DNA of 18,203 nucleotides from JAZKFT01 sp043760535. Its GTDB lineage: Bacteria > Bacteroidota > Bacteroidia > Chitinophagales > Chitinophagaceae. The notes beneath the pieces were generated by a model. It did no database searches and was not told where the DNA came from. It saw only the letters and a program-made list of their open reading frames with translations. Both the position numbers and the translations under genes were made by a program. The stretch spans positions 1 through 18,203 of the forward strand of contig JAYUOV010000066.1 in assembly GCA_043760535.1 (NCBI GenBank). Reading direction: 5' to 3'. The number at the start of each line of letters is the position of its first letter. The first letter of the stretch is position 1. Positions 7,716-15,497 of the stretch are shown in pieces.

Positions 7716-9173
7716 CTATTTATCCAATACCCATGTATCCTTGCTGCCACCGCCCTGCGAAGAATTTACTACAAGGCTGCCTTCTCTTAACGCAACACGG
7801 GTTAAACCGCCAGGTACTATCTCAATCCCATCGGGCCCGCACAGTGCATAAGGGCGTAAATCCACGTGGCGGGGCTGTAATTTTCCGTTTATAAAACAAG
7901 GCACGGTGCTCAGTTGAATAATAGGTTGTGCAATATAATTTCTGGGTTCTTCCTGTATGGCTTTTATACAGCCGGCCAGTTCTTTATCTGTAGCGGAGTT
8001 ACCCATAACAAGGCCGTAGCCACCGCTTTCGTTGGTCTTTTTTACCACCATATTGTGTATGTTGGCAATGGTGTGTTCCAGTTCGTCTTTGTTTTCCATG
8101 CGGTAGGTATGCACATTTTTAAGTATCGGATCCTCGTTCAGGTAATACTTAATCATGTCCGGCACGTAGGCGTAAATGGCTTTATCATCGGCCACACCAT
8201 TGCCTATGGCATTTACAATGGCCACATTGCCTTTGCGGTAGGCACTCATTAAGCCAGCCACTCCCAATAAGCTTGTTGGGTTAAATACCAGCGGATCTAA
8301 AAATTCGTCATCTACCCTGCGGTAAATAACATCCACCTGCTTTAGGCCGTTGGTGGTTTTCATAAAAACCTTGTGGTTGTCCACCACTAAATCACGACCC
8401 TCTACCAGCTCCACACCCATATAACGGGCCAGAAAAGTATGCTCGTAATAAGCACTGTTATAAATGCCTGGCGTTAGCAATACTACAGTAGGGTTGCTTA
8501 TTTGCCTAGGTGCCAGGCTCAGTAATATTTTGTGTAAAATAATAGGGTAATTACTTACGCTGCGTACCTTATTGCTGCTCAGCAAGTCGGGGAATAAACG
8601 CTTGGTAACCTCTCTGTTTTCTAGCATATAGCTTACGCCGCTTGGGGTGCGCAGGTTATCCTCCAGCACATAAAATTCGCCATCGGCACCCCGTATTAAA
8701 TCGATACCGCTAATATGAACATACAATTGGTGCGGCACCGTAATGCCAAAAACTTCCCGGTTAAAATGCGGACAAGAAGCTACCAATGCCGCAGGTATTT
8801 TGCCCTCTTTTATAATTTCCTGATCGTGGTACACATCATGCAAAAACATATTCAGCGCTTTTAGGCGCTGCTTAATGCCTTTTTCTATATGCTCCCACTC
8901 CAAAGCGGTAATAATGCGGGGCAACACATCAAAAGGAAAAATACGTTCGATGCCTTCATCATTACTATACACTGTAAAAGTGATGCCCTGGCTCAAAAAA
9001 AGTTCGTTAGCCAGTTTTTCTTTTTGGTGAAACGATTCGGCAGAAAACCGTTGGATATAATCTTTAATGAGCTTGTAAGGCTGCCGGATGCTATCGGCCG
9101 AACGCATTTCATCGTATGTAGCAAGCGGCTGATTATAGCTGTCGCTCCAATGGGGCATTGTATCCATAAGCAT
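7716..9173 (-). CDS. Circularly permuted ATP-grasp type 2 protein (DUF404/DUF407)
   Basis: A 485-residue ligase-like protein of the circularly permuted ATP-grasp family, whose members are predicted to join an amine to a carboxylate with ATP; the substrate is unknown. Recognisable blocks are EDNLRTPSGVSYMLENR near residue 170, NAIGNGVADDKAIYAYVPD near 315, KKTNESGGYGLVMG near 375, HVDLRPYAL near 435 and LVVNSSQGGGSKDTWVL at the C-terminus. It is the first gene of the set leading into the alpha-E and transglutaminase genes. The start may be the ATG at 9173 or the one two codons later (MDTMPHW). A near-match to the Bacteroidota -7 box (TACCTTTA on the minus strand, 9196-9189) lies 16 bp upstream. 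Confidence 0.93.
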   Translation of the reverse strand: MLMDTMPHWSDSYNQPLATYDEMRSADSIRQPYKLIKDYIQRFSAESFHQKEKLANELFLSQGITFTVYSNDEGIERIFPFDVLPRIITALEWEHIEKGIKQRLKALNMFLHDVYHDQEIIKEGKIPAALVASCPHFNREVFGITVPHQLYVHISGIDLIRGADGEFYVLEDNLRTPSGVSYMLENREVTKRLFPDLLSSNKVRSVSNYPIILHKILLSLAPRQISNPTVVLLTPGIYNSAYYEHTFLARYMGVELVEGRDLVVDNHKVFMKTTNGLKQVDVIYRRVDDEFLDPLVFNPTSLLGVAGLMSAYRKGNVAIVNAIGNGVADDKAIYAYVPDMIKYYLNEDPILKNVHTYRMENKDELEHTIANIHNMVVKKTNESGGYGLVMGNSATDKELAGCIKAIQEEPRNYIAQPIIQLSTVPCFINGKLQPRHVDLRPYALCGPDGIEIVPGGLTRVALREGSLVVNSSQGGGSKDTWVLDK

Positions 9174-9341
9174 AGTTGGTTATTGCTTAAAGGTAGGGGG
9201 AGGCGAACATAAAATTGAAAACTGGTTAAAAAATTATGCAGTTCTTGTTTTGATTGTTGGATAACGGTGAATGAAAAGGGTGGTTGGGTAGATATTTTTT
9301 ATTGTGGTATGTGGCTTAAGATGGATTTCTGAATAGATTCT

Positions 9342-9368
9342 GTACGCACTTTTGTAAATGATGCGTAC
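9342..9368. promoter_or_regulatory. Candidate operator of the toxin-antitoxin pair
   Basis: GTACGCA (9342-9348) and TGCGTAC (9362-9368) form an exact 7-bp inverted repeat with a 13-bp spacer. The right half overlaps the candidate -7 box. The 7-mer ACTTTTG is also repeated directly at 9348 and 9367, 19 bp apart. RHH antitoxins typically bind such repeats to repress their own promoter; binding here is inferred. Confidence 0.6.
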
Positions 9369-9373
9369 TTTTG
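9366..9373 (+). promoter_or_regulatory. TAnnTTTG -7 promoter box of the antitoxin gene
   Basis: TACTTTTG matches the Bacteroidota -7 consensus and ends only 4 bp before the ATG at 9378, which would give a transcript with almost no leader. No well-spaced -33 TTG element is obvious. Confidence 0.5.
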
Positions 9374-9377
9374 AGAT

Positions 9378-9620
9378 ATGAAAGCGAAATTAAACATCAC
9401 CATTGAAGAGGGTTTGCTATCAAGCATGAAGGCTTATGCCATTAAGCAGGGAACAAGTATTTCTGAATTGGTAGAACGATATTTTAAAAGCCTAACAAAG
9501 CCAGCAAAAAGAAATAGCATTATCAATATGATAGAGCAATTAGAACCACCAAAAATTGATACCAATGCTGATTTAAAAGAATTGTTTTATTTGGAACAAG
9601 CTTCAAAATATGGCATATAA
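9378..9620 (+). CDS. Antitoxin of a PIN-type toxin-antitoxin pair (DUF6364-like, RHH fold)
   Basis: An 80-residue protein. Its N-terminal half (KAKLNITIEEGLLSSMKAYA then SISELVERYFKSL) has the strand-helix-helix pattern of ribbon-helix-helix DNA-binding antitoxins. The C-terminal half (residues 45-80) is charged and probably wraps the toxin. The gene overlaps the downstream PIN toxin by 11 bp, which suggests translational coupling. An inverted repeat at 9342-9368 is a likely self-repression site. The family label is from memory; the antitoxin role rests on fold, size and partner. Confidence 0.85.
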   Translation: MKAKLNITIEEGLLSSMKAYAIKQGTSISELVERYFKSLTKPAKRNSIINMIEQLEPPKIDTNADLKELFYLEQASKYGI

Positions 9621-10029
9621 AATCTTTCTGGATGCTAACATCCTGCTCGACTTTACACTAAAGAGAACAGCTTACATTGATTCCAAAAAAATAATAGAAC
9701 TGGCAGTTAATGGGCAGGTGCAAGCCTATATTTCACCCTCAATAGTTCATATTGTTGGCTATTGGCTTACAAAAACCTACGGTGCCGATAAAGCCAAAGA
9801 ATTACTACTCACCTTGCTTTCCGACATTCATGTAATTGACATTTCACATCAGACGACCATTGCTGCTTTACATTCTAAAATAAGTGATATCGAGGATGCA
9901 CTTCAATACTATACTGCCTTGCATCATAAGCTTGACTACTTTATTTCGCTGGATAAAAAGTTTCAAAAAGCTGGTATTGCAACATTGCCGATACATACAC
10001 CACAGGAATTTTTACAGGAGATTGTTTGA
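9610..10029 (+). CDS. vapC: PIN-domain toxin (VapC-like ribonuclease)
   Basis: A 139-residue PIN-domain protein, predicted metal-dependent ribonuclease toxin. Acidic positions expected for the active site are Asp8 in FLDANILLD, Asp96 in SDIEDALQYYTA and Asp115 in ISLDKKF. Length fits the family. Its ATG lies within the last codons of the antitoxin gene (11-bp overlap, different frame), the classic order of antitoxin then toxin. It appears intact. The RNA target cannot be told from sequence. Confidence 0.9.
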   Translation: MAYKIFLDANILLDFTLKRTAYIDSKKIIELAVNGQVQAYISPSIVHIVGYWLTKTYGADKAKELLLTLLSDIHVIDISHQTTIAALHSKISDIEDALQYYTALHHKLDYFISLDKKFQKAGIATLPIHTPQEFLQEIV

Positions 10030-10099
10030 TTGAACGTGGTTTCCTCTTAATCACTTTGTTAAAAACATCCCCACCCATTCTTTGCACAGCCGAAACAAT

Positions 10100-10107
10100 T
10101 ACTTTTG
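10100..10107 (+). promoter_or_regulatory. TAnnTTTG -7 box of the foldase gene
   Basis: TACTTTTG lies 23 bp before the ATG at 10131. A TTTG at 10081-10084 could be the -33 element, though the 15-bp spacer is shorter than usual. Confidence 0.5.
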
Positions 10108-10130
10108 ACCACATTCATCGAAAAGAAATT

Positions 10131-11504
10131 ATGAGAAGTATTTTTTTAAGAATCGGATTGCTGGCCATTTTATTTACTGCAACTACCAGCATTTTTGCCC
10201 AACCTAAAAAAGTAGTGGCCGATAAAATTGTAGGTAAAGTAGGCGACCGCATCATCCTTAGCAGCGATATTTTTAATGCTATTAGTGATATAAAACGCCA
10301 GGGCGGACAGCTGCCCGACAACCCCGAATGTATTTTAATGGAAGGCGAACTGATTAAAAAAGCATTGGTAATACAGGCCGAAAAAGATAGTTTGCCCGTA
10401 AGCGACGATGAAATAGATGCCTTGCTGGACAATCAGATACGTGGTTTTATACAGCAATATGGTAGCAAAGAGGTGCTGGAAGAAGTAGCAGGTAAAACTA
10501 TTTACCAAATGAAGGAAGATTTTAAAATTCCTTTTAAAGAAAAAAAGCTGGCCGAAGCCATGCGAGGCAAAATAGTGGACAACATAAAAATTACCCCAAA
10601 TGAGGTAAAAGATTATTGGAACACCATACCCAAAGACAGCCTGCCTTTTTACGAAAGCGAAATAGAAATAGGTAAAATCGTCATTTTCCCTAAAGCAAGC
10701 CGAGATATAGAAAGCTATACTGCTAAGCAACTGAACGATATAAAAAGACAGATAGAAGTAGGCGGTAAAAAGTTTGAGCAAATGGCCAAACTATATACAC
10801 AAGACCCTGGTAGTAAAGAAACGGGCGGCCAGTACAATATTAACCGCAACGATAAGTTTTGGGATCCGGTTTTTATTTCTACATCATTTAAATTAAAAGA
10901 AGGACAGATTTCGAGTGTGGTAAAATCGAAATTTGGCTTGCACATTATTCAGCTTGTAAGCCGTGCCGGCGACGATGCGGTGGTAAGACATATTTTAATG
11001 ATACCCGAAGTAACCGAAGACGAGATTGGCGAAGCCAAAACAAAACTGGACAGCATACAATTGCAACTTACAAGTGGCAAAATGCAGTTTGGTGAAGCCG
11101 TTAGCAAATTTAGCGATGAAGAGGAAAGCAAATTTACCGGCGGTATGCAGCAAAGCCGCAATGGTGGCTCGTTTTTAGCTATTGACGAACTGGATAAAGA
11201 AATTATTCCGTTACTAAAAACATTAAAACCTGGCCAATACAGCAAACCACAATCTTATACCGACGAACGTGGAAAAAAAGGTGTTCGCATTGTGTACCTG
11301 CGTACCCGTACCGAGCCACACCGCGAAAACCTGAAAGACGATTATAACCGAGTTTCCACAAGATCTTTAGAGGAGAAGAAGCAAAACACTTTGGAAAAAT
11401 GGTTTGCCACCCACATTAGCAACTATTACATTTTTATAGACCCCGATTTTCAGAACTGTACCCAGCTCGATAGCTGGAAACAACAGGCTATGGTTTCTAA
11501 ATAA
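10131..11504 (+). CDS. SurA-like periplasmic peptidyl-prolyl isomerase with two parvulin domains
   Basis: A 457-residue exported foldase, expected to help outer-membrane proteins fold in the periplasm. The ATG at 10131 was chosen over an in-frame ATG at 10026 because it begins a clear signal peptide (MRSIFLRIGLLAILFTATTS then IFAQ) and follows a promoter box at 10100. After a SurA-like N-terminal helical region (30-165) come two parvulin units. The first spans about 177-278 (GKIVIFPKAS, FEQMAKLYTQDPGSKETGG, FGLHIIQLV); the second spans about 283-392 (VVRHILMIPEV, FGEAVSKFSDEEESKFTGG, GVRIVYL). A helical tail closes the protein. The SurA role is family knowledge; the substrates are not known. 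Confidence 0.93.
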   Translation: MRSIFLRIGLLAILFTATTSIFAQPKKVVADKIVGKVGDRIILSSDIFNAISDIKRQGGQLPDNPECILMEGELIKKALVIQAEKDSLPVSDDEIDALLDNQIRGFIQQYGSKEVLEEVAGKTIYQMKEDFKIPFKEKKLAEAMRGKIVDNIKITPNEVKDYWNTIPKDSLPFYESEIEIGKIVIFPKASRDIESYTAKQLNDIKRQIEVGGKKFEQMAKLYTQDPGSKETGGQYNINRNDKFWDPVFISTSFKLKEGQISSVVKSKFGLHIIQLVSRAGDDAVVRHILMIPEVTEDEIGEAKTKLDSIQLQLTSGKMQFGEAVSKFSDEEESKFTGGMQQSRNGGSFLAIDELDKEIIPLLKTLKPGQYSKPQSYTDERGKKGVRIVYLRTRTEPHRENLKDDYNRVSTRSLEEKKQNTLEKWFATHISNYYIFIDPDFQNCTQLDSWKQQAMVSK

Positions 11505-11526
11505 AAAAAATTCAATTACACCATTT

Positions 11527-11552
11527 TATCCCCCGGCCAAAACCGGGGGATA
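11527..11552. terminator. GC-rich hairpin after the foldase gene
   Basis: A 10-bp perfect stem (11527-11536 with 11543-11552, core CCCCCGG/CCGGGGG) with loop CCAAAA lies 23 bp beyond the stop codon. There is no clean T-run, only a T-rich stretch 3' of it, so a terminator is likely but not certain. Confidence 0.65.
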
Positions 11553-11601
11553 TTTCAAGTTCTTTTAATTCAATGTTTAAACATTAAATTGTATTTTTTC
11601 C

Positions 11602-11609
11602 TACTTTTG
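11602..11609 (+). promoter_or_regulatory. TAnnTTTG -7 box of the flavoprotein gene
   Basis: TACTTTTG lies 19 bp before the ATG at 11629, the same octamer as at 9366 and 10100. A TTG at 11589 is too close for a standard -33 element. Confidence 0.5.
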
Positions 11610-11628
11610 CACCATAAAAACTAAAATA

Positions 11629-12192
11629 ATGAATATTGTAATTATTGCTGGCAGCCCACGTATTGGCAGCCTTACCCATAGAGTGGCACTTCATTTAAAA
11701 AAACATTTGGAGCAAAAAACAGCCCACCAAATAGATTTGGTAGATATGCAACAGCATAATGTTCCGCCCATTCAGGCGGCGTGGTCATCGGTTGAAAAGG
11801 CCCCAGTAGAATTTCAGCCCTTGGCCAAAACCATGTTTGAAGCTAATGCCTTTATACTGGTAACGCCTGAATATAATGGCAGCTATTCTCCAGCCATGAA
11901 AAACCTGTTGGATCATTTTCCAAAGCAGCACCACAAGGCATTTGGCATAGTAACAGCATCACCCGGCGCAATGGGTGGCATCCGTGCCAGTCAGCAAATG
12001 CAGTTATTGGTTGGTGGCTTGTTTGGCCTGCTTTCTCCATATATGCTTATTACCCCGGGTGTAGACAAAAAGTTTGATGTGGAAGGCAATTTGATTGACG
12101 CTTCTTTTGAAGGACAGATAGACAATTTTATACACGAATTTATTTGGCTGGCAGAAGCTGTAATACCAAATGATGTATTGGTCTTGAATTAA
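11629..12192 (+). CDS. NADPH-dependent FMN reductase family protein
   Basis: A 187-residue flavodoxin-fold oxidoreductase. The phosphate-binding loop GSPRIGS (residues 8-14) follows the first strand, and TPEYNGSYSPAMKN (79-92) is the second FMN-contact signature of the NADPH-dependent FMN reductase / azoreductase-like family. A third block, VTASPGAMGGIRAS (108-121), fits the loop near the isoalloxazine ring. No signal peptide. Substrate (flavin, quinone, azo dye or chromate) cannot be decided. It stands alone, bounded by a hairpin upstream and a repeat-rich gap downstream. Confidence 0.9.
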   Translation: MNIVIIAGSPRIGSLTHRVALHLKKHLEQKTAHQIDLVDMQQHNVPPIQAAWSSVEKAPVEFQPLAKTMFEANAFILVTPEYNGSYSPAMKNLLDHFPKQHHKAFGIVTASPGAMGGIRASQQMQLLVGGLFGLLSPYMLITPGVDKKFDVEGNLIDASFEGQIDNFIHEFIWLAEAVIPNDVLVLN

Positions 12193-12203
12193 AATTGTTA
12201 AGG

Positions 12204-12231
12204 GTCATTCGTCATTCGTTAATAAGTCTTT
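12204..12231. repeat. Short heptanucleotide array (GTCATTC type)
   Basis: Two exact 7-nt units, GTCATTC at 12204 and 12211, are followed by two decayed units (GTTAATA, AGTCTTT). It lies just after the flavoprotein stop codon. Confidence 0.5.
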
Positions 12232-12302
12232 AGGTAAGTTGTTTTTACTAGCAATAAAAGTTTGTGGTAAGGCAAATAAAAAAGGTTTAAAATAACTATT
12301 GA

Positions 12303-12337
12303 CCCAATCCCCTAATACCCAATCCCTAATCCCTACT
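12303..12337. repeat. Heptanucleotide array (CCCTAAT/CCCAAT type), five units
   Basis: Five 7-nt units fill this stretch: CCCAATC, CCCTAAT, then three more, with CCCTAAT exact at 12310 and 12324. It lies just upstream of the promoter box of the PurF-like gene. Confidence 0.7.
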
Positions 12338-12344
12338 AACCACT

Positions 12345-12352
12345 TACATTTG
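12345..12352 (+). promoter_or_regulatory. TAnnTTTG -7 box of the PurF-like gene
   Basis: TACATTTG lies 23 bp before the ATG at 12376 and directly after the heptad array. No TTG at the usual -33 distance was seen, as that position is occupied by the array. Confidence 0.5.
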
Positions 12353-12375
12353 CCGCTTCTCCACAGAAAGCTATT

Positions 12376-14223
12376 ATGAGTGACCCTATAAAACATGAAT
12401 GTGGCCTTGCATTCATCCGTCTTCGTAAACCTATTTCGCACTACCTGCAGCAGTATGGCAGTGCTATGTATGGCCTTAACAAGCTATACCTGCTTATGGA
12501 AAAGCAGCACAATCGTGGTCAGGATGGTGCCGGCCTTGCGGTGGTAAAAACCAATGTGGAACCCGGCTATCCTTTTTTGTACCGTACCAGAAGTGCAATA
12601 CAGCAGCCTATAGCCGATTTGTTTAAAAAAATAGGGGAGGAAGTGGCTGAAGTAGAAAAGTTTCAACCAGATATTTCGCAGCATCCCGGTTTGATGAAAG
12701 GCCACCTGCCGTTTTTAGGAGAGCTAATGCTTGGCCACCTGCGGTATGGTACACAGGGCAAAAACAAAATAGAATTTTGCCATCCATTTATAAAAAGAAA
12801 TATAAGCCCGGCCCGAAACCTGGCACTAGCAGGCAATTTTAACCTCGTAAATACCGACGAATTATTCGACCAGATTAATGAAGAACCCGGTGTTTTTTCC
12901 AAACAAAGCGACCTCGCTGCTATGATGGAAGTTATACATCATTTTTTGGTAAAAGAAGAAGAACTGAACCATGAGAACCCGGACATAGAAAAGGTGTTGC
13001 GGATGGCTACATCGCTGTTTGATGGCGGTTTTACCTTTGGTGGATTGGTAGGCAATGGCCACAGTTTTGTGATGAGAGATGCCAACGGCATACGGCCTGC
13101 ATACTATTATGCTAACGATGATTTTATAGTAGCAGCCAGCGAAAGAGCTGCAATACGCACCACTTTTAATGTGGGTGAAAACGAAGTGATGGAACTGATG
13201 CCGGGCTGTGCTTTAATTAGCGATAATAATGGCAATTATAAAATAACACAGATACTAGAACCTAAAGAACGCCGTGCCTGCAGCTTTGAACGCATTTATT
13301 TTAGCCGGGGTAATGATGAAAAAATTTACCGGGAAAGAATAGCACTTGGCCACCACCTGAGCAAGCCAGTGCTAGAAAACATTAATTACGATTTACGAAA
13401 TACCATTTTTGCCTACATACCTAATACCGCAGAAGTGGCTTTTATAGGCTTGTGCAAAGGCATGGAAGAATACCTGAATGCCATTAAAATACAGCGTATT
13501 ATGAGCTGGGGAGGCGATTACAGCGAAGAGAAACTGGCCGAAATGGTAACCCGTAAAATACGGCAGGAGAAGATTGTAATAAAGGACGTAAAAATGCGAA
13601 CTTTTATTACAGAAGATGTAAGCCGTAACGATATGGTACAGCACGTTTACGATATTACTTATGGCACATCAAGACCAGATGAGGACACACTTGTGGTAAT
13701 AGACGACAGTATAGTTAGGGGCACTACATTACGAGAAAGCATTATACGAATGCTGGCTCGTTTAAGGCCTAAAAAAATCCTAGTTATTAGCAGCGCCCCG
13801 CAAATACGCTACCCCGATTGCTATGGTATAGATATGAGCAAGATGGGCGATTTTATTGCCTTTCAGGCCGCTATTAACCTGCTTAAAGAACGTGGGCAGG
13901 AGCAGTTGCTGGACGATTTGCATACACAATGTAAAGCGCTCCAAAGCACCAATCAATTACATGTAGAGAATGTAGTAAGGCAGGTGTATAAGCAATTTTG
14001 CCCCGAAGAAATTAGTGCCAAAATAGCCCAAATGATTACACCAGAAGGGGTGGATACACCTGTACATGTAATTTACCAAACCATAGAAGACTTGCACGAA
14101 TGCTGCCCCACCAATACCGGCGACTGGTATTTTACAGGCAACTACCCTACACCCGGCGGCAACCGTGTGTGCAATAGAGCCTTTATGAACTATATGGAGG
14201 GTAAAAATGTAAGGGGTTATTAA
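12376..14223 (+). CDS. Long amidophosphoribosyltransferase-like protein (class II glutamine amidotransferase plus PRTase)
   Basis: A 615-residue PurF-type protein. PurF makes phosphoribosylamine from PRPP and glutamine, the first step of purine synthesis. The Ntn glutaminase half would have Cys9 as its nucleophile after removal of an 8-residue leader (MSDPIKHE before CG); RGQDGAG (48-54), HLRYGTQGK (121-129) and LAGNFNLVN (151-159) fit the glutamine site. The phosphoribosyltransferase half has the PRPP motif LVVIDDSIVRGTT (439-451), preceded by ACSFERIYFSR (301-311). It is over 100 residues longer than ordinary PurF, with inserts around 75-115 and a longer C-terminus. Where Bacillus PurF has a CxxC iron-sulfur pair before FTGKYPT, this protein reads GDWYFTGNYPT, so no cluster is expected. 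Bacteroidota often carry a shorter PurF as well, so this one could be a paralogue with a different acceptor. Confidence 0.88.
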   Translation: MSDPIKHECGLAFIRLRKPISHYLQQYGSAMYGLNKLYLLMEKQHNRGQDGAGLAVVKTNVEPGYPFLYRTRSAIQQPIADLFKKIGEEVAEVEKFQPDISQHPGLMKGHLPFLGELMLGHLRYGTQGKNKIEFCHPFIKRNISPARNLALAGNFNLVNTDELFDQINEEPGVFSKQSDLAAMMEVIHHFLVKEEELNHENPDIEKVLRMATSLFDGGFTFGGLVGNGHSFVMRDANGIRPAYYYANDDFIVAASERAAIRTTFNVGENEVMELMPGCALISDNNGNYKITQILEPKERRACSFERIYFSRGNDEKIYRERIALGHHLSKPVLENINYDLRNTIFAYIPNTAEVAFIGLCKGMEEYLNAIKIQRIMSWGGDYSEEKLAEMVTRKIRQEKIVIKDVKMRTFITEDVSRNDMVQHVYDITYGTSRPDEDTLVVIDDSIVRGTTLRESIIRMLARLRPKKILVISSAPQIRYPDCYGIDMSKMGDFIAFQAAINLLKERGQEQLLDDLHTQCKALQSTNQLHVENVVRQVYKQFCPEEISAKIAQMITPEGVDTPVHVIYQTIEDLHECCPTNTGDWYFTGNYPTPGGNRVCNRAFMNYMEGKNVRGY

Positions 14224-14258
14224 GCCATTTTGAATTTATGATCTATAAAAATTAATTA

Positions 14259-14308
14259 CTGTAAACGTGTTCATAATAAAGTGCATCTTTTTATGAATAC
14301 GATTACAG
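14259..14308. terminator. Inverted repeat between convergent genes (candidate bidirectional terminator)
   Basis: Positions 14259-14276 and 14291-14308 pair over 18 bp with two mismatches around a 14-nt loop (inner arm TTCATAA/TTATGAA). It lies 35 bp after the PurF-like stop and 26 bp after the cupin stop on the other strand, the right place for a shared terminator. The stem is AT-rich and lacks a clear T-tract, so the role is inferred. Confidence 0.5.
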
Positions 14309-14334
14309 GATACCTATTGGTTTCAATTGCTAAG

Positions 14335-14838
14335 TTAGCCCCTGCACAATTCCATAATAAGCGAAGCATATTGGGGATATTGATCCATTAAATATTGCTT
14401 TTTCGTCAATTCAAAATCTTGAAAATCGAAACCTGGAGCTACCGTACAGCCCACTAAACTAAAGCCGTCTTTTGCTGCTGGCCTGCTAGCAAAATAGCTG
14501 CCTGCCGGCACCACTGCCTGAAAAACTTCACCCTGTTCTATATCTTTTCCTAAACGGATAATCTGCAGATTTTCTTTCGGATGGATGACATACACATGCA
14601 GCGGTAAGCCTTCGTAAAAATGCCATAGTTCATCAGCTTTAATTTGGTGAAAAGCCGAAAACTGCCCGCCCGGAATTAAGAAATAAATAGCCGTGCTACA
14701 ATTTCTATCCCCTTCAAAACGGCTTGGCAATGCTGCCTTTGCTATTGTTTCTGCACAGCGATAGGTTTCTGCATAGTAACCACCTTCTGGATGCGGTAAC
14801 AGGTTCAGGTGCTGAATCAATTGTTGTAATCTTTCCAT
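14335..14838 (-). CDS. Cupin_5 (DUF985) family protein
   Basis: A 167-residue small cupin of the DUF985 family. The hallmark LPHPEGGYYAETYR opens the protein (15-28), followed by STAIYFLIPGGQFSAFHQIKADELWHFYEG (split here as STAIYFLIPGG and FSAFHQIKADELWHFYEG) and a late GCTVAPGFDFQDFEL. Histidines and glutamate in HQIKADELWH could bind a metal. Function is unknown for the family. It is encoded alone, convergent with the PurF-like gene. The ATG at 14838 gives the standard family length. No signal peptide. Confidence 0.92.
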   Translation of the reverse strand: MERLQQLIQHLNLLPHPEGGYYAETYRCAETIAKAALPSRFEGDRNCSTAIYFLIPGGQFSAFHQIKADELWHFYEGLPLHVYVIHPKENLQIIRLGKDIEQGEVFQAVVPAGSYFASRPAAKDGFSLVGCTVAPGFDFQDFELTKKQYLMDQYPQYASLIMELCRG

Positions 14839-15497
14839 AATGGGTTCAAAATAAAGGCATTTTTATAATTCGGTTATCAGCTTATAGCATACCTGAGCGA
14901 AGTAAAGACAACCGTATTGCAATTTCGTAAGTGTAAATACGAAAGGCAAATACCAAGCAGATGGTAATAGTGCAGAAGGCCAATTTAAAAGTAAAACTGT
15001 AACCATAGTTATCCGGCCGCTTAACGATGGAACGAAGTAGTATTTTTCTCTAATTTGGCAGTGCTGTTTTTATAAGGCCGCCTTTTATTTTACTAGCGCT
15101 GGTAGCTATTTTTTTAGTTAAATCCATACACCATATTTTATAATATATTTTTATCAAACACTACTATCGCAAGCTGTACTCAATTAAAAAGAACACTATT
15201 TATAACATCGTATTACGGAAAGGGCTTGCCGAACTTCGGGAATTAGTACTCCACACGCCCGGTACCGATGATGATTGAAAAACTGAAGATGCAGATAACA
15301 ACAAAAAGCTGAAGACAACTTCCGGCTGCCCGTATTTTATTAAACCCCATTTTGTAAGATCGCCCTTCTTATATGTTATCTATAATGTGTGTTTGTGTTC
15401 AGCCGCAGATTGTTGCCTGTGCATTGGCATAAGGCTGGCTTTTGTGTGTAGGCTTTGTGTAGCCTTGCAAATGTGCCTAGCTTGGTGCGTTGGGTAG
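14839..15497. other. Gene-free region of about 660 bp
   Basis: No intact gene was found. The left part is AT-rich with no clear structure. At 15213-15350 the plus strand gives a peptide-like reading (GLAELRELVLHTPGTDDD, a TGA at 15276, then KTEDADNNKKLKTT) that might be a decayed gene fragment. At 15420-15476 a large imperfect palindrome follows the hsdR stop codon on the minus strand. Confidence 0.5.
15420..15476. repeat. Large imperfect palindrome downstream of hsdR
   Basis: CATTGGCATAAGGCT (about 15422-15436) pairs with AGCCTTGCAAATG (15461-15473) with a 2-nt bulge and one mismatch. An alternative inner hairpin is AGGCT-TTGTGT-AGCCT (15450-15465). It is 22 bp beyond the hsdR stop codon, so it may terminate hsdR transcription, or it may be an extragenic palindromic repeat. 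Confidence 0.5.

Noticed and set aside
10026..10130. Upstream start for the foldase gene
   Set aside because: It would put 35 residues before the signal peptide and overlap the toxin stop; the ATG at 10131 follows a promoter box.
15380..15497. Integron attC site
   Set aside because: A GTTGGGT like the 3' core is present near 15490, but no matching RYYYAAC core is found upstream at the right distance, and there is no integrase.
14839..15497. tRNA or other structured RNA gene in the 660-bp gap
   Set aside because: No cloverleaf arms or conserved T-arm sequence could be found on either strand.
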